22,856 bases of DNA from positions 1 through 22,856 of IMG/VR virus record IMGVR_UViG_3300010401_000082, one strand, 5' to 3'. Shown one piece after another: positions 5,951 through 12,744 of the stretch. A program made the translations under genes and the position numbers. Each line of letters opens with the position of its first letter. Positions within the stretch are counted from its first letter, which is position 1. The DNA comes from a virus. Below the pieces are notes generated by a model. It worked only from the letters and a program-made list of their open reading frames with translations, had not been told where the DNA came from and did no database searches.

Positions 5951-6311
5951 AGTAGACATAATCTGGATCCTTCCCCCCTTCGCCTTCATGGTCAGCCTCA
6001 TTGCCATGGCAGTGTCTCTACGGCTGTGGCCGCTACCTCCGCTCGGGGGCTATCAGCCGCGCCCGGGGAAAGATCCTGGGCCACCGCCCAAAGGCGGAAG
6101 CGCGGTGAGGCCACCGCCTGTTGAGACACTGCCCAGGACTGGCATTCGACTTCACCACGACTGGTGCAAAGTCTGTCAGCGAGACTGCGGCACGGGACGG
6201 CCTGTCCCACTGATCCCACTCACAGTTGCAGTCGGCATCTGCGAAACCTGCCGCCTCCGGCCGAGCCCCGCGGAGCGCGCTGTCGACCACGCATGGGAGT
6301 TCAACCGATGA
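5943..6311 (+). CDS. Membrane-anchored zinc-ribbon protein
   Basis: This 122-residue protein begins MSKVDIIWILPPFAFMVSLIAMAVSL, a clear transmembrane helix near the N-terminus. It is followed by a Pro/Gly-rich linker, then a WCKVCQRDCG ... ICETCRL region with two C-x2-C pairs suggesting a zinc ribbon. The ATG at 5943 overlaps the end of the replication gene; a TTG at 5931 is the alternative. The gene ends in an ATGA overlap with the next. Function unknown; the design is a tethered cytoplasmic ribbon. Confidence 0.6.
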   Translation: MSKVDIIWILPPFAFMVSLIAMAVSLRLWPLPPLGGYQPRPGKDPGPPPKGGSAVRPPPVETLPRTGIRLHHDWCKVCQRDCGTGRPVPLIPLTVAVGICETCRLRPSPAERAVDHAWEFNR

Positions 6312-6688
6312 ACGTCGTTGAAACCCTCGAGAAGAGCCTAGCTGGCATCGTTCAGGAGTTTGGCGATGAATGCGAAAAGGTCTGTCAGGCCTATCTAGAT
6401 CGTTGTTACCCGGGCATGGGCGGCAAGGTCAGGATCCATATCGTAGTCACGCCTCTCGTCTCGTTCGACGGTGGCCAAGAACAAGATTCAACCCACGGAG
6501 ATCGGGATGGAAAGACTGCAGGGAAGACAGGAGCGCGAGCTCGAGGAAGTGCGCCAGGAGCTCGTGGAGGCGCAGGCTCTTATCCGGAAGATGGGCCGAA
6601 TCATTCAGTCAAGAGACACGGAGATCAAAGAACTTCGCGAGCACATTGCGAAGAAAGAAAGGCGCCGGATCCTTCCGGCGATGCCTGA
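6308..6688 (+). CDS. Small hypothetical protein with doubtful 3' part
   Basis: Starts in ATGA overlap. The first 55 or so residues look like a real protein: MNVVETLEKSLAGIVQEF, then GDECEKVCQAYLDRCY and VRIHIVVTPLVSF. Beyond about position 6475 the frame turns into a Gly/Ala/Arg-rich sequence typical of an out-of-phase reading of a GC-rich gene, and the overlapping frame there encodes a good coiled coil. Either the true gene is frameshifted into the downstream frame, or it lost its own stop and runs through its neighbour. The N-terminal part is well supported; the end is not. Confidence 0.5.
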   Translation: MNVVETLEKSLAGIVQEFGDECEKVCQAYLDRCYPGMGGKVRIHIVVTPLVSFDGGQEQDSTHGDRDGKTAGKTGARARGSAPGARGGAGSYPEDGPNHSVKRHGDQRTSRAHCEERKAPDPSGDA

Positions 6689-6701
6689 GGGTAAAGCATG
6701 A
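6507..6701 (+). CDS. Small coiled-coil protein
   Basis: This 64-residue protein is almost wholly helical and charged: MERLQGRQERELEEVRQELVEAQALIRK, then SRDTEIKELREHIAKKERRR. It is predicted to form a coiled coil. The ATG at 6507 has GGAG six bases upstream. A GTG at 6471 would add twelve residues but has no ribosome site. It ends in an ATGA overlap with the next gene, which supports it over the competing frame of 6308-6688. Function unknown. Confidence 0.62.
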   Translation: MERLQGRQERELEEVRQELVEAQALIRKMGRIIQSRDTEIKELREHIAKKERRRILPAMPEGKA

Positions 6702-7012
6702 GTCAGAGACATATTTCGGAAGCGTTCATCAAGATCTGCGAGCTAGGCAAGAAGCTCGGCATCCCGCCGCTAAACACCTTGCCAGGACTTTGGGAGCATC
6801 GGCTCGATGAGTACTGGGAGATCAAGGTCAACGGGCAGAAGCGGGAGATCGGCGGCATAGCTCCCTTCTCGGCTGGGATTTTCTTCAATGGTTGGCCGGC
6901 CGGAATCATCAACCCTTACGGCGGTCAGATCGTACGCTCGCACGACATCAGCGAGGACCTGTTTATCGAAGCCATCGAGGCTGCGATTGCAACGGCTGCG
7001 GGGGCCGCATGA
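6698..7012 (+). CDS. Hypothetical phage protein
   Basis: A 104-residue protein flanked by ATGA overlaps on both sides. The middle carries LDEYWEIKVNGQKREIGGIAPFSAGIFFNGWPAGIINPYGGQI, a strand-rich, Gly-rich region, and the C-terminus is an Ala-rich helix (EDLFIEAIEAAIATAAGAA). No catalytic motif is recognised. Position in a run of small early genes is the only context. Confidence 0.7.
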   Translation: MSQRHISEAFIKICELGKKLGIPPLNTLPGLWEHRLDEYWEIKVNGQKREIGGIAPFSAGIFFNGWPAGIINPYGGQIVRSHDISEDLFIEAIEAAIATAAGAA

Positions 7013-7377
7013 GCTCGGTCAAGAAACTCAGCAAGATTTCACTCGGAAGCATCGGCAACGGGATTGCCGGGGAACTCTTCGATCGGGAGATGAAGGCCAT
7101 CCTGGAGAATATCCGTGATGTCACGACGCCCTGGAAGAAGGCGCGCCGGCTCACGATCGAATTCACTATTTATCCCCAGGAGTCGCGAGAATCGGCGGAG
7201 GTCGAAATCGAATGCAAGAAAAAGATCCCGACCGTTGAGCCCAGGCTCAGCACGCTTTTCATCGATGAGGATGACGATGGCGAGTTCATTGCGGTTCAGG
7301 AAGATCCCAGGCAGCCGATGCTTGATCTCAAACCGCGAACGCTCAAAAAGGGCGAAACCGTGGAGCTGCAGCAGTGA
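7009..7377 (+). CDS. Conserved phage protein, replication-region type
   Basis: This 122-residue protein has an N-terminal GELFDREMKAILENIRDVTTPWKKARRLTIEFTIYP segment, then SAEVEIECKKKIP, and an acidic C-terminal half ending in a Lys/Glu tail. The 'helix, N-I-R-D-x-x-T, R-x-L-T-I, P' pattern with a Lys-rich strand is one I associate with a widespread unnamed phage protein encoded near replication and recombination genes. No enzyme motif is visible. It is joined at its start by ATGA and at its end by a GTGA overlap. Confidence 0.7.
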   Translation: MSSVKKLSKISLGSIGNGIAGELFDREMKAILENIRDVTTPWKKARRLTIEFTIYPQESRESAEVEIECKKKIPTVEPRLSTLFIDEDDDGEFIAVQEDPRQPMLDLKPRTLKKGETVELQQ

Positions 7378-7763
7378 GCCGGCTAGAAATTCCTCACTGC
7401 CCTTACTGCACCAAGCTATCTGATCTCGTCGGCGGTCTTGCGATCTATCCCCATCGCCCGGACCTGGCCGACAAGCCTTTCTGGCTCTGCAAACCATGCT
7501 CTGCATACGTCGGGTGCCACCCCGGTACTCAGCAGCCGCTGGGACGACTCGCCAATGCCGAGCTCCGAATGTGGAAGCAACGCGCGCATAGGGCTTTCGA
7601 TCCCTTCTGGAAATCCGGCTCGCGATCGCGGAAGCAAGCTTATGCCTGGCTAGCTGAACTCCTCGGGATCCCGGTCGAGGAGACTCATATCGGGATGTTC
7701 GATGTCTATCTCTGCAAGCGCGTCGTCGAGCTCTGCGAGAACAAGCTCAGGAGCGAGCCATGA
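7374..7763 (+). CDS. DUF3268-like zinc-finger protein
   Basis: This 129-residue protein starts with GTG overlapping the previous stop. It reads HCPYCTKLSDLVGG, then FWLCKPCSAYVGCHPGTQQPLGRLANAELRMWKQRAHRAFDPFWKSG, then KQAYAWLAELLGIP and THIGMFDVYLCKRVVEL. The C-x2-C pairs, the 'VGCH...PLG..A' centre, 'AH..FDP.W' and 'HIG.FD' are the signature of the DUF3268 zinc-finger family common in phages and prophages. Molecular role is not established; zinc binding is inferred from the Cys/His pattern. Confidence 0.8.
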   Translation: MSRLEIPHCPYCTKLSDLVGGLAIYPHRPDLADKPFWLCKPCSAYVGCHPGTQQPLGRLANAELRMWKQRAHRAFDPFWKSGSRSRKQAYAWLAELLGIPVEETHIGMFDVYLCKRVVELCENKLRSEP

Positions 7764-8065
7764 GCATGCCGAACGGCGAACGTCGCGAGAACGTCCCCGG
7801 AACGATCTACCTCCTCCACTTCGACAAGCCCTATCGCCATGCCCGGCACTACCTTGGCTGGACCGAAGGCGACTGCCTGGATGATCGCATGAAGACACAT
7901 CGGAGCGGGCGGGGTTCTAAGCTCATGTCCGCCATCAACCAGGCGGGGATTGATTTCACGATCGCTAGGCTTTGGAGCGGAACCCGGCACGATGAGCGGA
8001 AGCTCAAGAACGGGAAGAACGCTGGCAAATGGCTTTGCCCGATTTGCAGGAAGGGGGAGACGTGA
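7760..8065 (+). CDS. GIY-YIG-like phage protein
   Basis: This is a 101-residue protein beginning with GTIYLLHFDKPYRHARHYLGWTEGDCLDDRMKTHRSGRGSKLM, then AGIDFTIARLWSGTRHDERKLKN and a C-terminal CPICRK knuckle. 'YLLHF...ARHYLG' takes the place of the GIY...YIG strands, with Arg in DDRMKTH and a conserved Gly-Arg-Gly-Ser. This resembles the compact GIY-YIG-fold proteins of phages and actinobacterial prophages. Whether it is an active nuclease is unclear: a catalytic Glu in the expected place is not obvious. The ATG overlaps the DUF3268-like gene by ATGA, suggesting a functional pair. Confidence 0.65.
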   Translation: MSMPNGERRENVPGTIYLLHFDKPYRHARHYLGWTEGDCLDDRMKTHRSGRGSKLMSAINQAGIDFTIARLWSGTRHDERKLKNGKNAGKWLCPICRKGET

Positions 8066-8322
8066 GCGGAGGAGAGCCGGCCTTTCCAGAAATGCATGAG
8101 ATTGAACACCTGAGCGAGACCTGCTCGATTCCAAAAATCTCTGGCGGCCTCACCAAGCGCGAGCTTCTCGCCGCGATGGCGATGCAGGGGATTTGTACCG
8201 GACCCTGCTTAGCGATCGGGGGCAAAGAGGTCACGGATAAGAACATGGTCTCGCTCACGGCTAAGCGATCCATTGAATACGCCGACGCCCTCCTGGCCGA
8301 GCTTGCGAAGGGAACAGTATGA
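8062..8322 (+). CDS. Small conserved phage protein
   Basis: An 86-residue protein from a GTG start in GTGA overlap. The core is GLTKRELLAAMAMQGI followed by an Ala/Lys-rich helix ending SIEYADALLAELAKG. This 'LTKRE..AAMAMQG...A..AD.LLAEL' arrangement recurs in many siphoviruses as an uncharacterised small protein in the early region. An earlier in-frame start at 8029 would read into the preceding gene and is less likely. Function unknown. Confidence 0.7.
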   Translation: MSGGEPAFPEMHEIEHLSETCSIPKISGGLTKRELLAAMAMQGICTGPCLAIGGKEVTDKNMVSLTAKRSIEYADALLAELAKGTV

Positions 8323-9323
8323 AAAATGATCATATGAGCGACGAGATTACCGAACTGAAATGCCAGCTCCATTGCAGTTCGGAGCGCGTCCGGGAGCTTA
8401 CGCTTCAACTGCGTCTATTACGTGATGAGATTATTGAGAACGCCCTCGACGTTGTGTGGGTCGACGGTGCAGAGACCGCTTGCGAGCGCATCACGTCCAT
8501 CCTGGGCGACGACTGGGGCAAGAACGGCGACACGAGTTCTTTGCGCTCTCGACGACTTATCCAAGGCTCAACCAAAGGAGACGAAAGTGGACAACAGGAC
8601 CGCAGTGCAGAAGCTAATCCAGTGGCACATGAGGAGACGGGACCTGGAGCACCGGGCTCTTCTTCGCAAACTTTGGTGGCAGGTTCCGACGTGTGCGACC
8701 TAATCGGTAAGCACGAGCTGGAGATATACGCAGCAAAGTCACAGGCGCCGAAGGAAGTTTCACCGGGTAACTGGGCACACGAATGCCCGAAGGTAGGAAA
8801 GGCAGGGTTTGCGGGGCTGCTCCATCCAGGTGATTCCTGCCGCCTGTGCGGCTGGGCAGTTCCTGCTAAAGCGACGGCAGATTACAAGGCCGGGCTAGGC
8901 GCTGCGCTTGGCATCGTCCAAGCCGAGAAGACCAGGCTCAAGGGCATGTGGGAGCGTCGAAAGAAGTGGGACAAGGGCGATGACCTTCAGTATCGCATCT
9001 TCTGCGCCGAGGACCTGGAGCGGGAGATTCTGAACGCAGCAGCACAGGCCCCAGCGGACAGTGCAGACGTTGGACGCGATGGTTACCGGGAGCTGGCCGC
9101 CAATCGGATGCAAGAGATTGAGCGTCTGCGCGCGGCGCTGGAGAAGCTGAGAGATGGCCCCGGCAGAGACATGGCCGGGTGGAAGATGACCTGGGCGCAT
9201 GAGTTCGCCAAGGCGGCGCTGGAAGACGATTACCAAGACTGCTGCTTCGGTCGAAAGCGCGAAGGCACCCACTCGCCCATGTGCCCTTCAAAGTCCCGAC
9301 CGGTAGGTGGAAAAGATGAGTAA
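8319..9323 (+). CDS. Long hypothetical coiled-coil / Cys-rich protein
   Basis: This 334-residue open frame appears to be made of three parts. Residues 1-75 form a charged coiled coil ending VVWVDGAETACERITSILGDDWG. Residues about 76-125 are low-complexity Ser/Gly/Gln. The remainder has a possible zinc site (HECPKVGKAG, then DSCRLCGW), a helical segment (YKAGLGAALGIVQAEKTRLKGMWERRKKW), a coiled coil and a Cys-rich tail (DCCFGRKREGTHSPMC). The middle overlaps another frame with a strong ribosome site, so this may be two genes joined by loss of a stop. A GTG at 8691 could start the distal part. Function unknown. Confidence 0.5.
   Translation: MKNDHMSDEITELKCQLHCSSERVRELTLQLRLLRDEIIENALDVVWVDGAETACERITSILGDDWGKNGDTSSLRSRRLIQGSTKGDESGQQDRSAEANPVAHEETGPGAPGSSSQTLVAGSDVCDLIGKHELEIYAAKSQAPKEVSPGNWAHECPKVGKAGFAGLLHPGDSCRLCGWAVPAKATADYKAGLGAALGIVQAEKTRLKGMWERRKKWDKGDDLQYRIFCAEDLEREILNAAAQAPADSADVGRDGYRELAANRMQEIERLRAALEKLRDGPGRDMAGWKMTWAHEFAKAALEDDYQDCCFGRKREGTHSPMCPSKSRPVGGKDE
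8587..8703 (+). CDS. Possible embedded small basic protein
   Basis: This is a 38-residue frame inside the longer 8319-9323 frame, from a GTG with AAAGGAG six bases upstream, the best ribosome site in the area. It encodes VDNRTAVQKLIQWHMRRRDLEHRALLRKLWW, a well-formed amphipathic basic helix, whereas the larger frame is low-complexity there. It could be a true gene or a remnant of the original gene order. Nothing more can be said about function. Confidence 0.35.
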   Translation: MDNRTAVQKLIQWHMRRRDLEHRALLRKLWWQVPTCAT

Positions 9324-9621
9324 GACCAAGATTACCTTTGGCGTCTACTACGGCCCCGACCGGAGCACCTGTGGCTGGTTTCGCTCGGATGAGTATCTGC
9401 CCATCGGCACTGTCCGCTGCATCAAGGGCGTTTTGTTCCAGGTCATAGACGCATTCAGGCTTTCCTTTCCGATTAGCGAGAAGGAATCGATTTGGGCGCC
9501 GGTAGACATGCGGCTATGGGCGGAGGACGTGAAGCGGTCTTTCTGGTCCCAGATTGCTAACGATGCTGCGAGGCTCGACCTGCCAGCACCTACCTCCGAT
9601 GACAGGAGCAAAGATGGGTAA
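9316..9621 (+). CDS. Hypothetical phage protein
   Basis: A 101-residue protein starting at an ATG that overlaps the previous stop; AGGTGG lies about seven bases upstream. The sequence begins MSKTKITFGVYYGPDRSTCGWFRSDEYLPIGTV and is strand-rich up to residue 60. It then has an amphipathic helix with several Trp (WAPVDMRLWAEDVKRSFWSQ). No recognised domain. It overlaps the DUF1643 gene by eight bases. Confidence 0.65.
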   Translation: MSKTKITFGVYYGPDRSTCGWFRSDEYLPIGTVRCIKGVLFQVIDAFRLSFPISEKESIWAPVDMRLWAEDVKRSFWSQIANDAARLDLPAPTSDDRSKDG

Positions 9622-10126
9622 AGCAGTCATCAGCGATTGCGGGCGCTACCGCTATACGCTCCACCGAGACATTCCCCAGCCGGTTCGCTGGGTTCGCCCG
9701 ATGCTATTCGTGATGCTCAATCCGAGCACCGCTGACGCCGAGAAAGATGATGCAACGATCCGCCGGTGCCTGGCTTTCGCGAAGCGCGAGGGATGCACGT
9801 CGTTGACTGTGGTCAACCTGTTTGCCTGGCGGGCTACTGACCCGAAGGAGCTTTCTGAGAACATGGCCAATGCGGTCGGTCCGGAGAATGACCGTTACAT
9901 TCAGGAGCAGGTATCGAAGCACGGGACGGGCTGGATTGTCGCCTCCTGGGGCGCTCACCCTCTCGCCAAGGACAGAGCGAAGCGGGTCATTCACCTGCTC
10001 GGAGACGTGTGGTGTCTCGGGACAACTAAGGACGGCTCTCCGAAACACCCGCTCTATCTGTCCGATAAGAGCCCGCTGAAAAAACTCAATTGGCGATCCA
10101 CCGAGGTACAGAGCCCTGAAAAGTAA
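9614..10126 (+). CDS. DUF1643 family protein
   Basis: This 170-residue protein has the DUF1643 pattern: RYRYTLHRDI, then LFVMLNPSTADAEKDDATIRRCLAFAKREGCTSLTVVNLFAWRATDPKEL. Further on come GPENDRYI, WIVASWGAHP, DVWCLGTTKDGSPKHPLYL and a Lys-rich end. The 'MLNPSTAD...D.T..R' block and 'VNLFA.R.T.P' are diagnostic. The family is widespread in bacteria and phages, with no settled activity. The ATG at 9614 has AGGAG five bases upstream, and the family begins near this point, so an earlier start at 9554 is rejected. Confidence 0.88.
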   Translation: MGKAVISDCGRYRYTLHRDIPQPVRWVRPMLFVMLNPSTADAEKDDATIRRCLAFAKREGCTSLTVVNLFAWRATDPKELSENMANAVGPENDRYIQEQVSKHGTGWIVASWGAHPLAKDRAKRVIHLLGDVWCLGTTKDGSPKHPLYLSDKSPLKKLNWRSTEVQSPEK

Positions 10127-10171
10127 GAGCGTATTTTGAACTATGAACCGTTTTGGATTTGAGGTTTGGCA

Positions 10172-10426
10172 ATGCGGAAAAACGAAGAATTATCTAATCG
10201 CAATTCAGCTCGGGACCAAAAGCCCCCGTATGGCCCGAAAAATCGGAGGCTGGGCGTCCTGGCATCTCTCAAGGATGTTTCGGACGGCGAAGCCTTTGAA
10301 AGCGAAGCCGAGAAGGCCCTCAAAAATCGCGTCCGGTTCCTCGAAAAGAAACTAAGAGCCATCAACTGTGGCGACTGCAACGGAACCGAGCTGAAGCACA
10401 AGAGGACTTGCGAATGGCGGGACTAG
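10172..10426 (+). CDS. Small coiled-coil and zinc-knuckle protein
   Basis: This 84-residue protein is polar at the N-terminus, then a helix AEKALKNRVRFLEKKLRAIN, then CGDCNGTELKHKRTC, a likely metal knuckle. The ATG at 10172 has GAGG eight bases upstream. A second frame from ATG 10143 starts plausibly but decays into a Lys/Ser-rich tail and is judged a shadow. Function unknown. Confidence 0.55.
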   Translation: MRKNEELSNRNSARDQKPPYGPKNRRLGVLASLKDVSDGEAFESEAEKALKNRVRFLEKKLRAINCGDCNGTELKHKRTCEWRD

Positions 10427-10438
10427 GAGTGAACAAAG

Positions 10439-10648
10439 ATGGCTAAGCACGTCAGGGTCAAGGTGGCCGATATTCAGCTCGACGCCGGTCCAGACGAGAA
10501 AGGCCGAGACTGGTACGTCAGTATTGAACTTCGGAACAACGGGATGCCGAACACTTGGATATATCCGGAGGAGGCGCGACGGCTGGCGAAGGCCCTGCTC
10601 AGACTCGCAAAGAAGCCGCGTGCTTCACACGCTCAAAGGGGCAAGTAA
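10439..10648 (+). CDS. Small hypothetical protein
   Basis: A 69-residue protein with AGGAG nine bases before its ATG. It reads VRVKVADIQLDAGPDEKGRDWYVSIELRNNGMPNTWIYPEEARRLAKALLRLAKK: a small beta-sheet followed by an amphipathic helix with Arg/Lys/Leu spacing, and a basic tail. No domain recognised. The size and charge would suit a nucleic-acid-binding or inhibitor protein, which is only a guess. Confidence 0.6.
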   Translation: MAKHVRVKVADIQLDAGPDEKGRDWYVSIELRNNGMPNTWIYPEEARRLAKALLRLAKKPRASHAQRGK

Positions 10649-10654
10649 CGAGCA

Positions 10655-11286
10655 ATGCGGTCTACTTCACGTACACAGATCGCAGCACTGTTCATCGACG
10701 AGAGGGGTCCTTATGTCGGGCTTCCGAACGTCGATGCATGGGGAAAAACCCGGGACGCGCGTCTATACCGCGGGCCCTGGCCTGTCGTGGCTCATCCGCC
10801 CTGCGAACGATGGGGCGCTATGCTACTGGAGGACCGTCGGCAAAGGTCCGCCGAACCAAAGGCGACGATGGCGGTTGCTTCGCTGCGGCCCTGGCTGCAG
10901 TCCGAAAATATGGCGGCGTTCTTGAACACCCGGCACATTCCGGAGCATGGGAGGCGTTCGGCCTATTCGAGCCCGATGAGATCGGGTGGAAGGCTGACGT
11001 TCTTGGTGGATGGACTTGCCAAGTCTGGCAGGGACACTACGGTCATCGCGCCGCCAAGGCTACGTGGCTTTACGCTTTTGGCGTTCTGGATTTGCCGTCT
11101 CTTTGCTGGGGTCCTTGTGTCGGAGTGCGGATGGACGAAGGGTTCCATAGCGCCGAAGAACGCGCGCGCGCGCGCGCTGCAGGAGTCGCGCCGATCAAGA
11201 GGCTTACGCCGAAAGAGAACCGATGTACTCCAATTCCGTTTCGAGATCTGCTCGTTCAGATCGCAGAGCACGCGAGGCCGGCTTGA
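10655..11286 (+). pseudogene. Conserved phage protein gene with -1 frameshift
   Basis: Two frames together encode one recognisable protein of about 210 residues. From ATG 10655 the first frame reads DERGPYVGLPNVDAWGKTRDARLYRGPWPVVAHPPCERWG. The rest continues in the -1 frame as RYATGGPSAKVRRTKGDDGGCFAAALAAVRKYGGVLEHP, then GGWTCQVWQGHYGHRAAKATWLYAFG, and ends AEHARPA. The switch point is the G run at 10812-10815: one extra G would restore TGG-GGG-CGC. Without it the first frame ends at 11296 as an unrelated basic tail. The family ('VVAHPPC.RW' plus 'GVLEHP..S.AW' plus 'YGH.A.KATWLY') is common in phages and vaguely methyltransferase-like through its PPC motif. A sequencing error, a true mutation or programmed slippage are all possible. 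Confidence 0.72.
11161..11177 (+). repeat. CG dinucleotide run
   Basis: An unbroken alternation of C and G, 17 bases long, lies in the 3' part of the frameshifted gene, where it encodes Arg-Ala repeats. Such runs can slip during replication and can form Z-DNA. Confidence 0.9.
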
Positions 11287-11376
11287 GAGCGTGTGAATTC
11301 CTATCTTCAAACCAGCGCGCGCGGACGCCAACGAAGTTCCGCGACCTACTCATTTCTATTGCAACGGGGGCAAGCC

Positions 11377-11631
11377 ATGAAAACTTCTAAAAAGAGACCG
11401 ACAGCGAAACAGGTTGTAAAGGCCTGGAAAAAGGTCACCGCCGACCCCCACGCAAAGGAGTTCCTGGCGATGCGGCTGCTCATCTCCAAGATTGCGAACA
11501 TGGGTAAGGGAATGAAGGAGGACGTCATCGACTGGAATGCTATCGGTAAAAATGCAACCTACCTCGCCGACCAGTTCCTGAAACCCAAGTGTAAGACCTG
11601 CGGCCATGTTGTGGATGAGGCTGGTCAATGA
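11377..11631 (+). CDS. Small helical protein with C-terminal Cys knuckle
   Basis: This is an 84-residue protein from ATG 11377. The frame is open back to 11293, but the upstream part lacks protein-like character and follows the end of the frameshifted gene. It begins MKTSKKRPTAKQVVKAWKKV, is helical and basic, and ends PKCKTCGHVVDEAG with one C-x2-C pair, too little for a full zinc ribbon unless it dimerises. GGGG about six bases upstream is a weak ribosome site. Function unknown. Confidence 0.55.
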   Translation: MKTSKKRPTAKQVVKAWKKVTADPHAKEFLAMRLLISKIANMGKGMKEDVIDWNAIGKNATYLADQFLKPKCKTCGHVVDEAGQ

Positions 11632-11656
11632 ATCAATTTCTTCCGGAAGATACGCT

Positions 11657-12433
11657 ATGACCCGCGGCGAATTCGATAAGGCCATGAATCTCGGCTACCG
11701 CGATCGCTTTGGATTCCCCGTGAGCCGGAAAGGAGATCAGGACCCTGCTGGGAACTGCCTCATGTTCTTGGGGGAGGAATACGTTATCAAATCGGATCTG
11801 GGGCTAGAGCCCGAGGATCGGGGTTCTTTCTATCTCATGGCGACGCTTTGCCAGACGGAGATCGGGAACTTCCGGAGGACACCGAAGGACTGTCCCTTCT
11901 CGAAAGATCAGGAAGGCTGGGACGACTTCATGGGACTCACCACTGCGGCCCTCCTCATGAAAGGCGGAGAGCCCGATCTCTTACCTGTGGCCGTGGTCAT
12001 GTTTGGGCGTGCACATTTCTTTCGCTGGGGACCGTTCCGCTTTCGCTATTGCTGGCCTACCCCTAAAGGTGATGCCGATACTATCGATGAGCGCGATCCC
12101 GCGCCTTGGTTGGGGCGTTATCTTCAGTTCGTCGCCCATCTCAGGTGGTGCGTGGGCGAGACCCCATCTCTCCTTCAGCGTTTCGTCTGGTGCTGGAGCA
12201 TCGCCTTTGCCGGCTGGAACGATCCTGACGGCCAGGACCCCTGGCGGCTGACCTATCTCATGGTGCGAGCTCGTAAGCTCAGACGTAGGTGGTGGCATCC
12301 GGAGAATCTCGCGGAACGGATCTGGCGCATGAGATTTCTCAAGCGCTGGCCTGGCGGGATCAGCGACGTGCGCAGGGTCTATTTCAAAGATGGTGATCAT
12401 CCGCTTGCGGTCTTTGCGAGCATGGAGTTTTAA
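11657..12433 (+). CDS. Hypothetical phage protein, Trp/Arg-rich
   Basis: A 258-residue protein starting at ATG 11657 with GGAAG about eight bases upstream. It begins MTRGEFDKAMNLGYRDRFGFPVSRKGDQDPAGNCLMFLGEEYVI and has a central AALLMKGGEPDLLPVAVVMFGRAHFFRWGPFRFRYCWPTPKGDADTID. An aromatic segment (FVWCWSIAFAGW) and a strongly basic, Trp-rich C-terminal third follow. This size range and composition recur in phage genomes between early and structural genes, but I know no assigned role. It is followed at once by a small membrane protein, so an envelope-related function is possible. Confidence 0.7.
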   Translation: MTRGEFDKAMNLGYRDRFGFPVSRKGDQDPAGNCLMFLGEEYVIKSDLGLEPEDRGSFYLMATLCQTEIGNFRRTPKDCPFSKDQEGWDDFMGLTTAALLMKGGEPDLLPVAVVMFGRAHFFRWGPFRFRYCWPTPKGDADTIDERDPAPWLGRYLQFVAHLRWCVGETPSLLQRFVWCWSIAFAGWNDPDGQDPWRLTYLMVRARKLRRRWWHPENLAERIWRMRFLKRWPGGISDVRRVYFKDGDHPLAVFASMEF

Positions 12434-12655
12434 GTGACCCTCTCAATCATCGCATGCCTCTACCTCCTGGTCGGCGCCTATCAGGCCCGGATGATCCTCC
12501 AAATGATCAAAGACCCCGAGCTCCAGGATCCGCGTATACAAATCATCCGGAGCCAGATTGAGGCTAGGCCCGTTTACATGGCTCTCGTGACCTTTGTGGT
12601 CTGCATGTTCTTTTGGCCGGCCGCGATCCGAGCCGTTCCCCGAAAGGACAAATGA
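12434..12655 (+). CDS. Small two-helix membrane protein
   Basis: A 73-residue protein from a GTG that follows directly on the previous stop. Two hydrophobic segments are visible: SIIACLYLLVGAYQARMIL near the N-terminus and YMALVTFVVCMFFWPAAI near the C-terminus. They are separated by a charged loop, with a basic end (RAVPRKDK). That is holin-like topology, but no lysis enzyme is seen nearby, so a holin role is not supported. ATGA overlap with the next tiny gene. Confidence 0.6.
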   Translation: MTLSIIACLYLLVGAYQARMILQMIKDPELQDPRIQIIRSQIEARPVYMALVTFVVCMFFWPAAIRAVPRKDK

Positions 12656-12744
12656 TCGTCCATAAGCTCAAGCTCCGATTCGCCTCACCGCAGATCGTCC
12701 GTTATGATCCAAAGAGACACCCTGAAGGAGGGCAGACAGAATGA
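12652..12744 (+). CDS. Tiny linked reading frame
   Basis: A 30-residue frame joined by ATGA overlaps at both ends: MIVHKLKLRFASPQIVRYDP, then a short polar tail. Its last codons contain the GAAGGAGG ribosome site of the next gene, so it may serve mainly to couple translation. Translation is inferred from the double overlap only. Confidence 0.4.
   Translation: MIVHKLKLRFASPQIVRYDPKRHPEGGQTE

Noticed and set aside
10143-10355. 70-residue frame beginning MNRFGFEVWQCG
   Set aside because: It has no ribosome site and decays into a basic tail, while the overlapping frame from 10172 has a ribosome site, coiled coil and Cys knuckle.
10524-10925. 133-residue frame overlapping the small gene at 10439
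   Set aside because: It overlaps two better supported genes in another phase and lacks protein-like pattern.
12434-12655. Holin
   Set aside because: The two membrane helices fit, but no endolysin or spanin is nearby, and many phage mini-proteins share this layout.
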